From: Neorhizobium petrolearium
GTDB taxonomy: Bacteria; Pseudomonadota; Alphaproteobacteria; Rhizobiales; Rhizobiaceae
NCBI RefSeq assembly: GCF_017873175.1
Contig: NZ_JAGGJW010000008.1
Location: forward strand, 62,001 to 126,000
DNA: 64,000 nt
Direction of reading: 5' to 3'
A program made the translations under genes and the position numbers. Under the pieces are notes generated by a model. The model was not told the DNA's origin, searched no databases, and saw only the letters and a list, made by a program, of their open reading frames with translations. This document shows, piece by piece, positions 38,084 through 48,030 of the stretch. How positions within the stretch are numbered: position 1 is the first letter of the stretch; every line of letters starts with the position of its first letter.

Positions 38084-38584
38084 ATGGAAAGCGTTACTCC
38101 AGTTTCATTCTCGCTTCCGCAGCGTGTGGTGCATTGGGCCACCGCATTGCTCGTCTTCTTCAACCTCTTGTTCACGGAAGGCATGGAGGAATGGAATCGT
38201 GCCGTCCGCCGTACCGGCAGTGCGACTGCGGAACAGGTGGCCAGCGCCAACATCCATGCCTATGTCGGTATTGCCATCCTCATTCTTCTTGCTCTCCGTC
38301 TCATCCTCCGTTTCACGTCCGGGGCGCCGGCGGCACCGCCGGAGGAACCTGCTCTCTTCAGGCTCGGTGCCAAGCTCGCTCATGTGGCACTCTACGTTTT
38401 GCTGATCGCCATGCCGCTGACGGGCATCGGCGCCTACTATCTCGGCAGCAGCCAGGCAGGCGAAGTGCATGCGGAGGTTCTGAAGACCCTGCTCTGGATC
38501 GTCATCGCCGCCCATGTTCTGGGAGCGCTGATGCATCAGTTCTACTGGAAGACCAATGTCCTGCGGCGCATGACGGTCGGCTGA
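38084..38584 (+). CDS. Cytochrome b561 family protein
   Basis: 166-aa inner-membrane di-heme cytochrome of the bacterial b561 (CybB) family, proposed to pass electrons between quinol and acceptors such as superoxide. Four membrane segments (about 14-32, 58-78, 95-115, 128-148). Likely heme ligands are the His in QRVVHWATALL, NIHAYVGIAIL, KLAHVALYVLL and VIAAHVLGALMHQFYW. A purine-rich AAAAGG stands before the start. It ends 3 bp from the convergent TraB/GumN gene. Confidence 0.88.
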   Translation: MESVTPVSFSLPQRVVHWATALLVFFNLLFTEGMEEWNRAVRRTGSATAEQVASANIHAYVGIAILILLALRLILRFTSGAPAAPPEEPALFRLGAKLAHVALYVLLIAMPLTGIGAYYLGSSQAGEVHAEVLKTLLWIVIAAHVLGALMHQFYWKTNVLRRMTVG

Positions 38585-38587
38585 GGC

Positions 38588-39667
38588 TCAATCGGCCCGC
38601 GTGACCGTGAACCCCTGCTTGCGCAGGAGTTCCACGAGACCTTCCTCGCCCGGCAGGTGAAGGGCGCCCACGGCGATGAATGCCCCGCCTTCTGCGAGAA
38701 TGGGGGCGGCGCGTTCGGCCATCACGTGATTGCGCTTGGTGACGACCAGCCTCTCGAATTCGGCGTAACCCGCATCATCGTCGCCTTCGGGAGCAATGGT
38801 CTTGAGCAGGGGCATGGTGAGACCAATCTCTCCTGAGAGGTAGAGTTCCGTCATCGTTTCGAAGACATCATCCATCTTCGGGCCAAGCCTGACGGTTTCG
38901 ACCAGCGATTTCAGGTGGAATTCGACCGGGATGGCGGCCATGGCAGAAAGCTGCTCGACAAATGTCTCAAGGCCCTTCACCGGCTTGCCGGCGGCAACGG
39001 CATCGAGAGCGATCCGCTTGTCCAGAAAATCGGGGTTTGCCGCTTTCCGTGCCATCTCGCATGCGGGAAGCGATACGAAGGCCATCAGCATCCAGGGCTT
39101 CATATGCGAGACGGCGGCAAGCGGAATGCCTCGCTGCTTCAATCCCGCTTCGAGCAGGGCGGCGTCTTCCTTCGGCAGTAGCTTTTCGATGGAGCTGCCG
39201 TCCGTGAACATCGTGAGTTCCGGCTTGGCCAAAATGCCCGCCATCGCCTTCTTCTCATCGAGGACCTCGTCGGATTCGATGACGATCGTGCTGCTCTTCG
39301 CCTGGGCATTCGCCGCTCCGGGCGGCATTTTCAGGACCCGCGGATCGGAGACATGCATGGTTCCGAGAAGATACGAGGGAGCGACGCCTTCTTTTTCGAT
39401 CTTCCAGAAGATGCCCCTGCCGTTTGGCACCTTGTCGGCTTCCGCCACGAGCTGCTGATAGGTGGACGGATTTTCAACCTTCATCCCGTCAAGGAGATTT
39501 GTGCCGGGGCAGGCCGGCGTTTCTGCGTGCGCGGGCGACAGCGAGCCAAGGATGAGAAGGAGGGAAGCCAGCGTGATCAGATGCGCAGCTGCAATCAGCC
39601 ACAGGGTGATACTCTGAGCGCGCCTTAAAAAGGCGCCAGCGGGTAAGGCAAAGGCGGGAGTCGTCAT
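38588..39667 (-). CDS. TraB/GumN family protein
   Basis: 359-aa protein with an N-terminal hydrophobic leader (about 20-48, ending SPAHA-E), hence exported or membrane-anchored. The TraB/GumN domain shows its two conserved motifs: YLLGTMHVSDPRV near the start (GxxH) and AFIAVGALHLPGEEGLVELLRKQG at the end (GxxHLxGxxG). Distant relatives of the Tiki family are metalloproteases, so a metal-dependent hydrolase is possible, but function is unproven in bacteria. Confidence 0.88.
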   Translation of the reverse strand: MTTPAFALPAGAFLRRAQSITLWLIAAAHLITLASLLLILGSLSPAHAETPACPGTNLLDGMKVENPSTYQQLVAEADKVPNGRGIFWKIEKEGVAPSYLLGTMHVSDPRVLKMPPGAANAQAKSSTIVIESDEVLDEKKAMAGILAKPELTMFTDGSSIEKLLPKEDAALLEAGLKQRGIPLAAVSHMKPWMLMAFVSLPACEMARKAANPDFLDKRIALDAVAAGKPVKGLETFVEQLSAMAAIPVEFHLKSLVETVRLGPKMDDVFETMTELYLSGEIGLTMPLLKTIAPEGDDDAGYAEFERLVVTKRNHVMAERAAPILAEGGAFIAVGALHLPGEEGLVELLRKQGFTVTRAD

Positions 39668-39746
39668 GTCATCCGTCCGGAAAGGCTGCCGGCATATTAG
39701 CCATAGGCTCTAGATAAGCACTTAATGCAGGTGGTTAATGACATAT

Positions 39747-40682
39747 TTACGCTCGCGGGTGGGCGCGGTCGTAGACTTCGAGCAGCCGGGACGAATCGAC
39801 GCCGGTATAGACCTGGGTCGTCGAAAGGCTGGCATGGCCCAGGAGTTCCTGGATGGTGCGCAGATCGCCGCCACCGGCCAGAAGATGCGTGGCGAAGGAA
39901 TGGCGCAGCGCATGCGGCGTTGCCGTTTCCGGCAGGCCGAGGGCGCTCCTGAGCTTCTGCATCTCGCGCTGGATGATCGCCGGCTGTAGCGGCCCGCCGC
40001 GCGCGCCGCGGAAAAGTGGTTCGTCCGCGCCGATATGGTACGGACAAAGCTTCCTGTAGGTCGCCACCGCATCGAACACGATCGGCAGCAATGGCACGAT
40101 GCGCGTCTTGCCGCCCTTGCCGGTGATACGCAGCGTTGTCGAACCGGGGGTGAGGTCGGCGGACTTGAGGCCTAGCGCTTCCGAGATGCGCAGTCCGCAG
40201 CCATAGAGCAGGGTGAGCACTGCGGCATCGCGCGCCGCGATCCAGGGTTCTTCCTGCAATTGGGCGTCGGTAGTGACGAGGTTCAGCGCCTGGCGATCGG
40301 TGAGCGGCTTCGGCAGGGATTTCGGCTGTTTCGGCGCGCGGATCGCGCCGGCGGCTGCAGCGTTCACCAGGCCCTTGCGCTCCAGATAGCGCAAGAAGGA
40401 GCGAAGTCCTGCCAGATGGCGGCCTAGCGAGCGTGCTCCGGACCCTTCCCGACGGCGCGCGGCCAGGAAGGCGCGCAGGTCCGCAGGACGCAGGGTATGG
40501 ATATCGGCAAGCCTGACCGGACCTCCCAGGTGAGCGGTTAGGAATGTCAGGAATTGCCGCGTGTCGCGCTCATAGGCATCCAGGGTGTTGTCGGAAAGGC
40601 GACGTTCGTTAGCCAGGCTCTGAAGCCATTCGCGGCGTTTTGCGACCAGATCGGGTGCGGCAATAATCAGCAGTTCGTTCAT
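39747..40682 (-). CDS. xerC: Site-specific tyrosine recombinase XerC
   Basis: 311-aa phage-integrase-family recombinase that resolves chromosome dimers at dif with XerD. N-terminal SAM-like domain (about 12-105), C-terminal catalytic domain with Arg165, Lys189, His257, Arg260, His283 and nucleophile Tyr292 (HALRHSFATHLL; LGHASLSTTQVYTG). XerC rather than XerD is inferred from the neighbouring priA, as in many alphaproteobacteria. A TraB/GumN gene follows downstream by 79 bp. Confidence 0.92.
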   Translation of the reverse strand: MNELLIIAAPDLVAKRREWLQSLANERRLSDNTLDAYERDTRQFLTFLTAHLGGPVRLADIHTLRPADLRAFLAARRREGSGARSLGRHLAGLRSFLRYLERKGLVNAAAAGAIRAPKQPKSLPKPLTDRQALNLVTTDAQLQEEPWIAARDAAVLTLLYGCGLRISEALGLKSADLTPGSTTLRITGKGGKTRIVPLLPIVFDAVATYRKLCPYHIGADEPLFRGARGGPLQPAIIQREMQKLRSALGLPETATPHALRHSFATHLLAGGGDLRTIQELLGHASLSTTQVYTGVDSSRLLEVYDRAHPRA

Positions 40683-40803
40683 TCCCGGACCCGGTTGAAT
40701 TCTGAGAAAAGCCGCCCCAGATTGCTACCGACGGCGTTACGAAATTCCTAAGCCCTATTTTAGTCCATGTAACAATGTCATCGTTCGATCATACAGGCTG
40801 CGA

Positions 40804-40833
40804 TATAATGGCGGCCTGCCAGCGGGAGTTTCT
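40804..40833 (+). promoter_or_regulatory. Candidate -10 and short leader of the acyltransferase gene
   Basis: TATAAT at 40804-40809 is a perfect -10 hexamer, followed by a short leader with GGGAG before the ATG at 40834. The -35 region is poorly conserved. Confidence 0.35.
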
Positions 40834-41739
40834 ATGGCGCGCCGTGATTCCACCACCACGTTCGGACAGTTCGCGGAGACAATCGCTCTCGTTTCTCAAG
40901 GCAAGCCCGGCCATATCGTTGACACGCTGATCGCCGAACGCGGCGAGCGCATCGTGAAGAATCCGCTTTGGCCAGTGATGCGGCCGTTTCTCTATGCGCT
41001 GCTGCGCTACGGCAAGGCAATCGAATTCGCGGACGACGTTGCCAGCATGCCCGGCTTCCAGTCCTTCGAATATCTGAGCAATGTGCTGAAGCTGGATATT
41101 GCTATCGCCAATGCCGAGCGCATTCCTGCTGCGGGCGGTTTCATCCTTGTCAGCAATCATCCGACTGGTATTGCCGATGGAGTCGCTATCTTCGACCTGC
41201 TGAAAGGGCGCAGGCCCGACATGATGATCTTTGCCAATCGCGATGCGATCCGCGTCAACCCGCGTTTTGCCGAAATGATCATTCCGGTCGAATGGCGGGA
41301 AGAATACAAGAGCAAGCTGAAGGCCCGCGAAACTTTGGTTCTGACCAACAAGACGGTCGAGGACGGCAAGGTGATGGTGCTCTTCCCGTCGGGCCGTATC
41401 GCCTATTGGGCGGACGGGAAGCTCAATGAACGCCCCTGGAAGACTTCGGCCGTGGGGCTGGCGCGCAAATACAACATGCCCATACTGCCGATCCATATGC
41501 GGGCACGCAATTCCGGCCTGTTCTACTGGTTCGCCAAGTGGTCGACCGAACTGCGCGACATGACGGTATTCTACGAGCTTTTGAACAAGAAGGGCGACCG
41601 TTTCGATTTCACCATCGGCCAGATGATCCAGCCGGATCAGCTCGAAGGTGATGCGGCCGAGGTCACCAAGGCACTGGAGCATCATACCGTCTTCGAACTT
41701 GCCGCCAATGGTGATGCGAAGTTCATGCCTCGCTTCTAA
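40834..41739 (+). CDS. Lysophospholipid acyltransferase-like (PlsC superfamily) protein
   Basis: 301-aa acyltransferase of the LPLAT superfamily, probably acting on a membrane lipid. The catalytic block is NHPTGIADG (His109, Asp115), with five residues between His and Asp as in hemolysin-like acyltransferases rather than the four of classical PlsC; the second block is VLFPSGRIAYW. One weak hydrophobic segment exists, so association is likely peripheral. The natural substrate (glycerolipid or ornithine lipid) cannot be told. Confidence 0.85.
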   Translation: MARRDSTTTFGQFAETIALVSQGKPGHIVDTLIAERGERIVKNPLWPVMRPFLYALLRYGKAIEFADDVASMPGFQSFEYLSNVLKLDIAIANAERIPAAGGFILVSNHPTGIADGVAIFDLLKGRRPDMMIFANRDAIRVNPRFAEMIIPVEWREEYKSKLKARETLVLTNKTVEDGKVMVLFPSGRIAYWADGKLNERPWKTSAVGLARKYNMPILPIHMRARNSGLFYWFAKWSTELRDMTVFYELLNKKGDRFDFTIGQMIQPDQLEGDAAEVTKALEHHTVFELAANGDAKFMPRF

Positions 41740-41767
41740 CTTGCGCGGGATCGTGTAGAAATCGGGC

Positions 41768-42904
41768 ATGCTGCTTCGCTCGATGTTCGCCCAAAACTAC
41801 CGTTCGCTCCGGTCGATCCGCATGGATCTTTCCGGCGTCAACCTGTTCATTGGCGAGAACGGCGTCGGAAAGTCCAACCTCTATCGCGCTCTTCAACTCG
41901 TTCAGGCGGCTGTGCGGGGTAATCTGGCTTACGAGATTGCGGCCGAAGGCGGCATGGCGTCTGCGCTCTGGTCAGGCCCGAGGCGGGAGGGGAAGAATTT
42001 TCGGATCAAGTTCGAGGCGGAGGTGCTGGACGAGGAGCGGGCCATCACCTTTCGCTATCGGGTCGAGGCGGGGCTTCGCCCGCCCATCGACGCGGCGGGC
42101 TTTGTCTTCGAGCCGCAGGTGAAAGCGGAAGAGCTGTCGGTCGAGACGGGTTCGCGGCCGGTGACGATGATGAAGCGCGCCGGGCCGGGCATCATGGTGC
42201 GGGGAACAAGCGGGCGAATGGAGGAATATCCCGAACAGGCGATGACGTCCGAGACGGCGATCGCGCTGCTTGGCGATGCCGGGCACTACCCGGAAGTCGG
42301 CGCCTTTCGGCGCATGGTCGATGGATGGCGGTTCTTCCATGGGTTTCGCACGGACCGGGACTCGGCTTTGCGGCAGCCCTGTCTCGCTGTGACCTCTCCT
42401 CTCCTGGATCAGGACGGCAGCAACATGGCCGCGGTCTTTGCGACGCTGGTGCACACGCGCGGGGATACGGTGGAGCTCGACCGGGCGGTTGCCGCCGCTT
42501 TCGGCGGGGCGAAGCTCTCTGTGCCGGAGCCCGGCGAACATGCGGAATTCGGCCTCGTCTTTCCGGATTTTCCGCGGCGGGTGTTTCAACCGCGCGAGCT
42601 TTCCGACGGTCAGATCCGTTTTCTGGGACTCGCGGCCGCGCTGATGTCCTATCGCCAGCCGCCGCTGATTGCGCTCAACGAGCCGGAAACCAGCCTGCAC
42701 CCGGACATGCTGCCGCCGCTTGCCGACATGATTGCGGAAGCCTCCCGCTCCAGCCAGATCTGGATTGTCACGCATTCGGACGTGCTGGCTGCGGCGGTCG
42801 AGGCGCGTTGCGGCAGCCGGCCACGCAGAGTGATCAGACAGGGGGGCGCCACCTGGATCGAAGGCATGAGGCTGACGGGGGTCATCGACACAGAGGATGA
42901 GTAG
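41768..42904 (+). CDS. AAA family ATPase (RecF/OLD-like, AAA_21)
   Basis: 378-aa ABC/SMC-type ATPase. Walker A GENGVGKS is at residues 29-36 after the RecF-like opening MLLRSMFAQNYRSLRSIRMDLSGVN; the signature-like stretch is RELSDGQIRFLGLAAAL, Walker B is LIALNEPETSLHPDML, and the H-loop is IWIVTHSDVLA. No TOPRIM or nuclease domain and no partner nuclease gene are present, unlike OLD or Gabija defence modules. The role is unknown. priA begins 49 bp later. Confidence 0.85.
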   Translation: MLLRSMFAQNYRSLRSIRMDLSGVNLFIGENGVGKSNLYRALQLVQAAVRGNLAYEIAAEGGMASALWSGPRREGKNFRIKFEAEVLDEERAITFRYRVEAGLRPPIDAAGFVFEPQVKAEELSVETGSRPVTMMKRAGPGIMVRGTSGRMEEYPEQAMTSETAIALLGDAGHYPEVGAFRRMVDGWRFFHGFRTDRDSALRQPCLAVTSPLLDQDGSNMAAVFATLVHTRGDTVELDRAVAAAFGGAKLSVPEPGEHAEFGLVFPDFPRRVFQPRELSDGQIRFLGLAAALMSYRQPPLIALNEPETSLHPDMLPPLADMIAEASRSSQIWIVTHSDVLAAAVEARCGSRPRRVIRQGGATWIEGMRLTGVIDTEDE

Positions 42905-42953
42905 CCCTCTTCAGGGTTCACTTTTGTTCCGCTTCGGGGCATGGTCGCCACCC

Positions 42954-45176
42954 ATGGGCAAAGATTCGTCCGATCTCTTCGGTTCGCTGTTTAAAACACC
43001 ACCCTTGGTTAAAGTGGTGCCGGTCCTGGTGCCGCTGCCGGTGCCGGGCGCCTATAGCTATGCGGTTCCGGAAGGCTTGGCAGTGGAGCCCGGCTCGGTC
43101 GTGCAGGTACCGGTCGGGCCGCGGCAATTGATCGGCGTTGTCTGGGACGGCGAGAACGACGACAGGCTCGATCCGAAGAAGCTCCGACCGATGACACTCG
43201 CCTTCAATTGCCCGCCGCTTTCAAAAGAAATGCGCGATTTCATCGACTGGGTTGCGAACTATACGCTCTCGCCGCCCGGGCTGGTGGCACGCATGGCGAT
43301 CCGGGCGCCGGCGGCCCTCGAACCAGAGCCGATGGTGGAGGGCCTGCGTTACCTCGGCGGCCAGCCGGAGCGTTTGACGCCTGCGCGGACCCGGGTGCTC
43401 GATCTGGCCAATCAGGAAGACATCCCCTGGACCCGCAGCGGGCTGGCGCATGCGGCTGGCGTCTCATTGAGCGTCATCGACGGGCTCACCGCACAGGGCA
43501 TATTCGAAACGATCTTCCTGGCCCCCCCTCCCGTCGTCGCCAAGCCCGATCCGGACTATATCGCGCCGCGCATCGAGGGGCCGCAGAAGGACGCCGCCGA
43601 GGAGATCGTCAGCTCGATCCGGGCCGGCGGCTTTTCCACGTCGCTGATCGACGGCGTTACCGGCTCCGGCAAGACGGAAGTGTATTTCGAGGCGATCGCG
43701 GAGACCTTGCGGCGAGGCAAGCAGGTGCTGATCCTGCTGCCGGAAATTGCGCTGACTGCAAGCTTTCTCGAACGTTTCCAGGACCGGTTCGGCGCCAAGC
43801 CGGGCGAATGGCATTCCGATCTTTCGCCGCGCATGCGCGAAAAGGTCTGGCGCGGTGTCGTGACGGGCGAGGTGCAGGTCGTGGCCGGCGCCCGCTCCGC
43901 GCTCTTCCTGCCTTTCGAGAACCTTGGTCTCATCATCGTCGACGAAGAACACGATCCCGCCTACAAGCAGGAAGACCGCGTTTTCTACAATGCCCGTGAT
44001 ATGGCCGTGGTGCGCGCCCGGATCGGTGATTTTCCGATCGTACTCGTCTCGGCGACGCCATCGGTCGAAAGCCAAGTTAACGGGCTTTCCGGTCGTTACA
44101 ACACCGTGCATCTGCCGACCCGTTTCGGCGATGCGGCGATGCCAGACCTGCATCTCATCGACATGCGACGCCACCCGCCGGAGCGCGGCGGCTTTTTGTC
44201 GCCCGTGCTGATCCGGGCAATTGCCAAGACGATCGGACGTGGTGAGCAGGCACTGCTCTTCCTCAATCGTCGCGGTTACGCGCCGCTGACGCTCTGCCGG
44301 GTCTGCGGCCACCGCTTCCAGTGCCCGCAATGTTCGAGCTGGCTGGTGGAGCACCGCTTCAAGAACCAGATCCAATGCCATCAATGCGGTTACTCCGAGC
44401 CGAAGCCCGAAGCCTGTCCGGAATGCGGGACGCTCGACCACCTCGTCGCCTGCGGGCCGGGCGTCGAACGCATCGCCGAGGAAGTGGAAAAGCACTTTCC
44501 GGACGCTCGGACGATCGTCATGTCGTCGGACCTGCTCGGTGGCGTCAAGCGCATGCGGTTGGAGCTGGAGGCTATCGCCAAGGGCGATGCCGATATCGTC
44601 ATTGGCACGCAGCTGGTCGCCAAGGGGCACAATTTCCCGCTGATGACGTTGGTCGGCATCGTCGACTCCGACCTTGGACTGTCGAACGGCGATCCGCGGG
44701 CGGCGGAGCGGACATTCCAGCTTCTTTCGCAGGTGACGGGACGCGCCGGCCGGACCGGCCTGAAAAGCCACGGCCTGTTGCAGACCTTCCAACCGCAGCA
44801 TCCGGTCATGCAGGCGATCGTTTCGGGCGACGCTGGCGCTTTCTACGAGCGCGAGATTGCCGAGAGAGAAAAGGCGATACTCCCTCCTTTCGGTCGACTC
44901 GCCTCGCTGATCGTATCGGCCGATACGCGGGCGGATGCGGAAAACCATGCCCGCGGGCTCAGAGCCGCCGCGCCAAAGGTTAGCGGCATTTCCGTGCTCG
45001 GACCGGCGGAAGCGCCGCTTGCGCTGGTGCGGGGCCGGCACCGTTTTCGGCTGCTCGTACATGGGCGGCGCAATTCCGACATGCAGGCTTTCCTCCGGGC
45101 GATGCTGGCAAGCGGGCCGAAGCAGCGCGGGGCGGTGCAAATCCAGCTCGATATCGACCCGCAGAGCTTTCTCTAA
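42954..45176 (+). CDS. priA: Primosomal protein N' (replication restart helicase PriA)
   Basis: 740-aa 3'-5' helicase that reloads the replisome at stalled forks. Walker A GVTGSGKT at 234-241, DEEH box at 330-333, and eight zinc-ligand Cys (448, 451, 457, 460, 475, 478, 488, 491) inserted in the helicase domain. The N-terminal 3'-DNA-binding domain begins VVPVLVPLPVPGAYSY. ATG 42954 (MGKDSSDLFG) was chosen; an in-frame start 57 bp upstream overlaps the ATPase gene and lacks family similarity. Confidence 0.96.
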   Translation: MGKDSSDLFGSLFKTPPLVKVVPVLVPLPVPGAYSYAVPEGLAVEPGSVVQVPVGPRQLIGVVWDGENDDRLDPKKLRPMTLAFNCPPLSKEMRDFIDWVANYTLSPPGLVARMAIRAPAALEPEPMVEGLRYLGGQPERLTPARTRVLDLANQEDIPWTRSGLAHAAGVSLSVIDGLTAQGIFETIFLAPPPVVAKPDPDYIAPRIEGPQKDAAEEIVSSIRAGGFSTSLIDGVTGSGKTEVYFEAIAETLRRGKQVLILLPEIALTASFLERFQDRFGAKPGEWHSDLSPRMREKVWRGVVTGEVQVVAGARSALFLPFENLGLIIVDEEHDPAYKQEDRVFYNARDMAVVRARIGDFPIVLVSATPSVESQVNGLSGRYNTVHLPTRFGDAAMPDLHLIDMRRHPPERGGFLSPVLIRAIAKTIGRGEQALLFLNRRGYAPLTLCRVCGHRFQCPQCSSWLVEHRFKNQIQCHQCGYSEPKPEACPECGTLDHLVACGPGVERIAEEVEKHFPDARTIVMSSDLLGGVKRMRLELEAIAKGDADIVIGTQLVAKGHNFPLMTLVGIVDSDLGLSNGDPRAAERTFQLLSQVTGRAGRTGLKSHGLLQTFQPQHPVMQAIVSGDAGAFYEREIAEREKAILPPFGRLASLIVSADTRADAENHARGLRAAAPKVSGISVLGPAEAPLALVRGRHRFRLLVHGRRNSDMQAFLRAMLASGPKQRGAVQIQLDIDPQSFL

Positions 45177-45246
45177 GTCGCCACTCTTAGCGAGTTGTTT
45201 ACCGCTTGCGCTAAAATCAGACGATTCGAATAAGGGCGAGAACCGG

Positions 45247-45630
45247 ATGGAACTCTATTTTCCCACTGAACTCGGCGAACAACTCGCTTTCGTTTGCGCC
45301 GCGGCAACTGCTGTTCTCGGCCTCGTCGCTTTCCTGTTCCCAGCTTTCGTCCTGCGCCTGACGGCATTCCAGATCGGCGAAGTGCGGCCGGAGGGATACG
45401 CTTCCGTTCGCGCCGCGGGAGCGCATCATCTTGGGCTGGGGCTGACGGCCATCATGCTCGCCCAGGACTGGATCTATATGGTGCTCGGTATCGCACTCGG
45501 ATTCGCAGCCATCGGACGTCTCGTCTCCTGGGCCTTCGACCGGGCCTTTACCCCTCGAAATATTGCATTTTTCTTACTTCAGGTTGTGCTGGCGGCCGGA
45601 CCGCTCGCCTATGTCTTCGGGACGATTTGA
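45247..45630 (+). CDS. Hypothetical small membrane protein
   Basis: 127-aa protein with four predicted membrane segments (about 10-32, 55-72, 76-92, 104-124). The AGAHHLGLGLTAIMLAQDW stretch in the second segment resembles DUF4345-type proteins, but I am not sure of the family. It starts 70 bp after priA and precedes the atp operon; no functional link is evident. Confidence 0.75.
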   Translation: MELYFPTELGEQLAFVCAAATAVLGLVAFLFPAFVLRLTAFQIGEVRPEGYASVRAAGAHHLGLGLTAIMLAQDWIYMVLGIALGFAAIGRLVSWAFDRAFTPRNIAFFLLQVVLAAGPLAYVFGTI

Positions 45631-45704
45631 CGCCTCCATTCGAGACCGCGGACCACAATTGCCTGAAAATCCCTCCGCTTGCGGGATAAAATGCGGTTCA
45701 AGCC

Positions 45705-45732
45705 CTTGCATCCAAGGCTTTTTCCTCTATCA
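45705..45732 (+). promoter_or_regulatory. Weak candidate promoter for the atp operon
   Basis: CTTGCA and CTATCA are separated by 16 bp, resembling the rhizobial CTTGAC / CTATAT pair, about 160 bp before atpH. The match is partial. The rest of the 260-bp gap also contains AGGGCG-CC-CGCCCT-like dyads. Confidence 0.25.
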
Positions 45733-45892
45733 GGCGTGTTGCGGTGGCCTACATCCTATGCTAGACGAACCGCGAAAGTCGGAAAGGGTAGGGCGCCCGC
45801 CCTGCAGGTTCTGAGAAATAATCAAACGATTTCAAGGTCTTGCTGCACCTTTTACGGAAGGTTTGGCGCTTGGATGGCAATACAGGGAAACT

Positions 45893-46459
45893 GTGCCCGT
45901 GGCAGACACGTCCCAGCTTATTTCCGGTGTAGCGGAGCGTTACGCTTCCTCGCTTTTCGAACTGGCTCTGGAGGCTGGTTCGGTCGACAAGGTCGGTGCC
46001 GATCTTGATCGTTTTCAGGTGCTGTTGGACGAAAGCGAAGACCTGCGACGCCTGGTCGCAAGCCCGGTTTTTTCCGCCGAGGAGCAGCAAAAAGCCATCG
46101 TCGCCGTTGCCGACAAGGTTGGCATCACGGGCCTCGTGGGCAATTTTTTGAAGGTCGTTGCCGGCAATCGCCGCCTCTTCGCGCTCCCCGGCATGATCCG
46201 CGCCTATCGCGAGATCGCTGCGGCGCATCGCGGAGAAATCACCGCCGAGGTCACTTCGGCATATGCGCTTTCCACGGCGCAGGAAACTGAGCTCAAGTCG
46301 GCGCTGAAGGGCGTTACCGGCAAGGATGTGGCAATCGCCGTGACGGTCGATCCGTCGCTTCTCGGCGGTCTCATCGTCAAGGTCGGTTCTCGTCAGATCG
46401 ACACCTCCCTTCGCACCAAACTTTCCACCCTTAAGCTTGCACTGAAAGAGGTTGGCTGA
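45893..46459 (+). CDS. atpH: F1Fo ATP synthase subunit delta
   Basis: Stator subunit (OSCP) linking F1 to the b subunits, 188 aa. [22 protein letters not shown] is the N-terminal OSCP signature and [27 protein letters not shown] the C-terminal one. The GTG giving MPVADTSQL agrees with rhizobial homologues; GTG 45899 is 6 bp further. Its stop overlaps the atpA start (TGATG). Confidence 0.95.
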   Translation: MPVADTSQLISGVAERYASSLFELALEAGSVDKVGADLDRFQVLLDESEDLRRLVASPVFSAEEQQKAIVAVADKVGITGLVGNFLKVVAGNRRLFALPGMIRAYREIAAAHRGEITAEVTSAYALSTAQETELKSALKGVTGKDVAIAVTVDPSLLGGLIVKVGSRQIDTSLRTKLSTLKLALKEVG

Positions 46460-47988
46460 TGGATATCCGCGCCGCGGAAATTTCCGCAATTCTGAAAGAT
46501 CAAATCAAAAACTTCGGCCAGGAGGCTGAGGTTTCCGAAGTCGGCCAGGTTCTTTCCGTTGGCGATGGTATCGCCCGCGTTTATGGTCTGGACAATGTCC
46601 AGGCCGGTGAAATGGTCGAGTTCCCGGGCGGCATCCGCGGCATGGCGCTGAACCTCGAAGCCGACAACGTCGGCGTGGTTATCTTCGGTTCCGACCGTGC
46701 TATCAAGGAAGGCGACACCGTCAAGCGGACCGGCGCCATCGTTGACGTTCCGGTTGGTCCGGAGCTGCTCGGCCGCGTCGTCGACGCGCTTGGTAATCCG
46801 ATCGACGGCAAGGGCCCGATCAATGCAACCCGCCGTTCTCGCGTCGACGTGAAGGCTCCGGGCATTATTCCGCGCAAGTCGGTTCATGAGCCGATGTCGA
46901 CCGGTCTCAAGGCCATCGACGCCCTCATCCCGGTCGGCCGCGGCCAGCGCGAGCTCGTCATCGGCGACCGCCAGACCGGCAAGACCGCCATTATTCTCGA
47001 TACGATCCTGAACCAGAAGGCCATTCACGACAACGGCCCTGATTCGGAAAAGCTGTACTGCGTCTACGTCGCCATCGGCCAGAAGCGTTCGACCGTTGCT
47101 CAGTTCGTCAAGGTTCTCGAAGAGCGCGGCGCCCTGCAGTATTCGATCATCGTTGCCGCTACGGCTTCCGACCCGGCCCCGATGCAGTATCTGGCGCCGT
47201 TCGCCGGTTGCGCCATGGGCGAATACTTCCGTGACAACGGTCAGCACGCCCTGATTGGTTACGACGACCTTTCCAAGCAGGCCGTCGCCTATCGTCAGAT
47301 GTCGTTGCTGCTGCGCCGTCCGCCAGGCCGTGAAGCCTACCCGGGTGACGTCTTCTACCTGCATTCCCGCCTTCTGGAGCGCGCCGCAAAGCTCAACGAC
47401 GATCGCGGTGCTGGTTCCCTGACTGCTCTGCCGGTCATTGAAACCCAGGGCAACGACGTTTCGGCCTTCATTCCGACCAACGTGATCTCGATCACCGACG
47501 GCCAGATCTTCCTCGAAACTGACCTCTTCTACCAGGGTATCCGCCCGGCCGTTAACGTCGGTCTGTCGGTTTCCCGTGTCGGTTCTGCCGCACAGATCAA
47601 GGCGATGAAGCAGGTTGCCGGCTCGATCAAGGGTGAACTCGCCCAGTATCGCGAAATGGCTGCCTTCGCCCAGTTCGGTTCGGATCTCGATGCCGCGACA
47701 CAGCGCCTTCTGAACCGCGGTGCCCGCCTGACCGAGCTCCTGAAGCAGCCGCAGTTCTCGCCGCTCAAGACGGAAGAGCAGGTTGTGGTGATCTTCGCCG
47801 GCGTCAACGGCTATCTCGACAAGATTTCCGTCGCGGAGGTCGGCAAGTTCGAGCAGGGCCTGCTGTCCTACCTGCGTACCGAAGGCAAGGCTATCCTCGA
47901 TACGATCCGTACCGAGAAGCAGATTTCGGACGACACGCGCGCGAAACTCAAGGCTGCTCTCGACAGCTTTGCCAAGTCTTTCGCCTGA
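46459..47988 (+). CDS. atpA: F1Fo ATP synthase subunit alpha
   Basis: Non-catalytic nucleotide-binding subunit of F1, 509 aa. Walker A is [10 protein letters not shown], the alpha-specific arginine-finger region is [14 protein letters not shown], and the ATPase alpha/beta signature region lies around [22 protein letters not shown]. Start overlaps the atpH stop by one base. Second gene of atpHAGDC. Confidence 0.98.
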   Translation: MDIRAAEISAILKDQIKNFGQEAEVSEVGQVLSVGDGIARVYGLDNVQAGEMVEFPGGIRGMALNLEADNVGVVIFGSDRAIKEGDTVKRTGAIVDVPVGPELLGRVVDALGNPIDGKGPINATRRSRVDVKAPGIIPRKSVHEPMSTGLKAIDALIPVGRGQRELVIGDRQTGKTAIILDTILNQKAIHDNGPDSEKLYCVYVAIGQKRSTVAQFVKVLEERGALQYSIIVAATASDPAPMQYLAPFAGCAMGEYFRDNGQHALIGYDDLSKQAVAYRQMSLLLRRPPGREAYPGDVFYLHSRLLERAAKLNDDRGAGSLTALPVIETQGNDVSAFIPTNVISITDGQIFLETDLFYQGIRPAVNVGLSVSRVGSAAQIKAMKQVAGSIKGELAQYREMAAFAQFGSDLDAATQRLLNRGARLTELLKQPQFSPLKTEEQVVVIFAGVNGYLDKISVAEVGKFEQGLLSYLRTEGKAILDTIRTEKQISDDTRAKLKAALDSFAKSFA

Positions 47989-48030
47989 GAACGGATCAAG
48001 CCCAACTAACCCCCAGGGGACCGATAACGG

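Noticed and set aside
37755-38405. 216-aa plus-strand open frame in the lpdA-b561 gap
   Set aside because: It starts inside the lpdA terminator, runs through a decayed repeat and ends out of frame within the cytochrome gene.
39747-40682. Phage integrase or integron integrase marking a mobile element
   Set aside because: Length, N-terminal domain and chromosomal setting fit XerC, and no attachment sites, cargo or integrase-linked repeats are seen.
41768-42904. Anti-phage defence module (OLD/Gabija type)
   Set aside because: No nuclease or TOPRIM domain, no partner helicase gene of the right type and no mobile context; priA is a housekeeping gene.
43464-45140. 558-aa minus-strand open frame opposite priA
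   Set aside because: Shadow frame of the conserved helicase gene; no independent signal.
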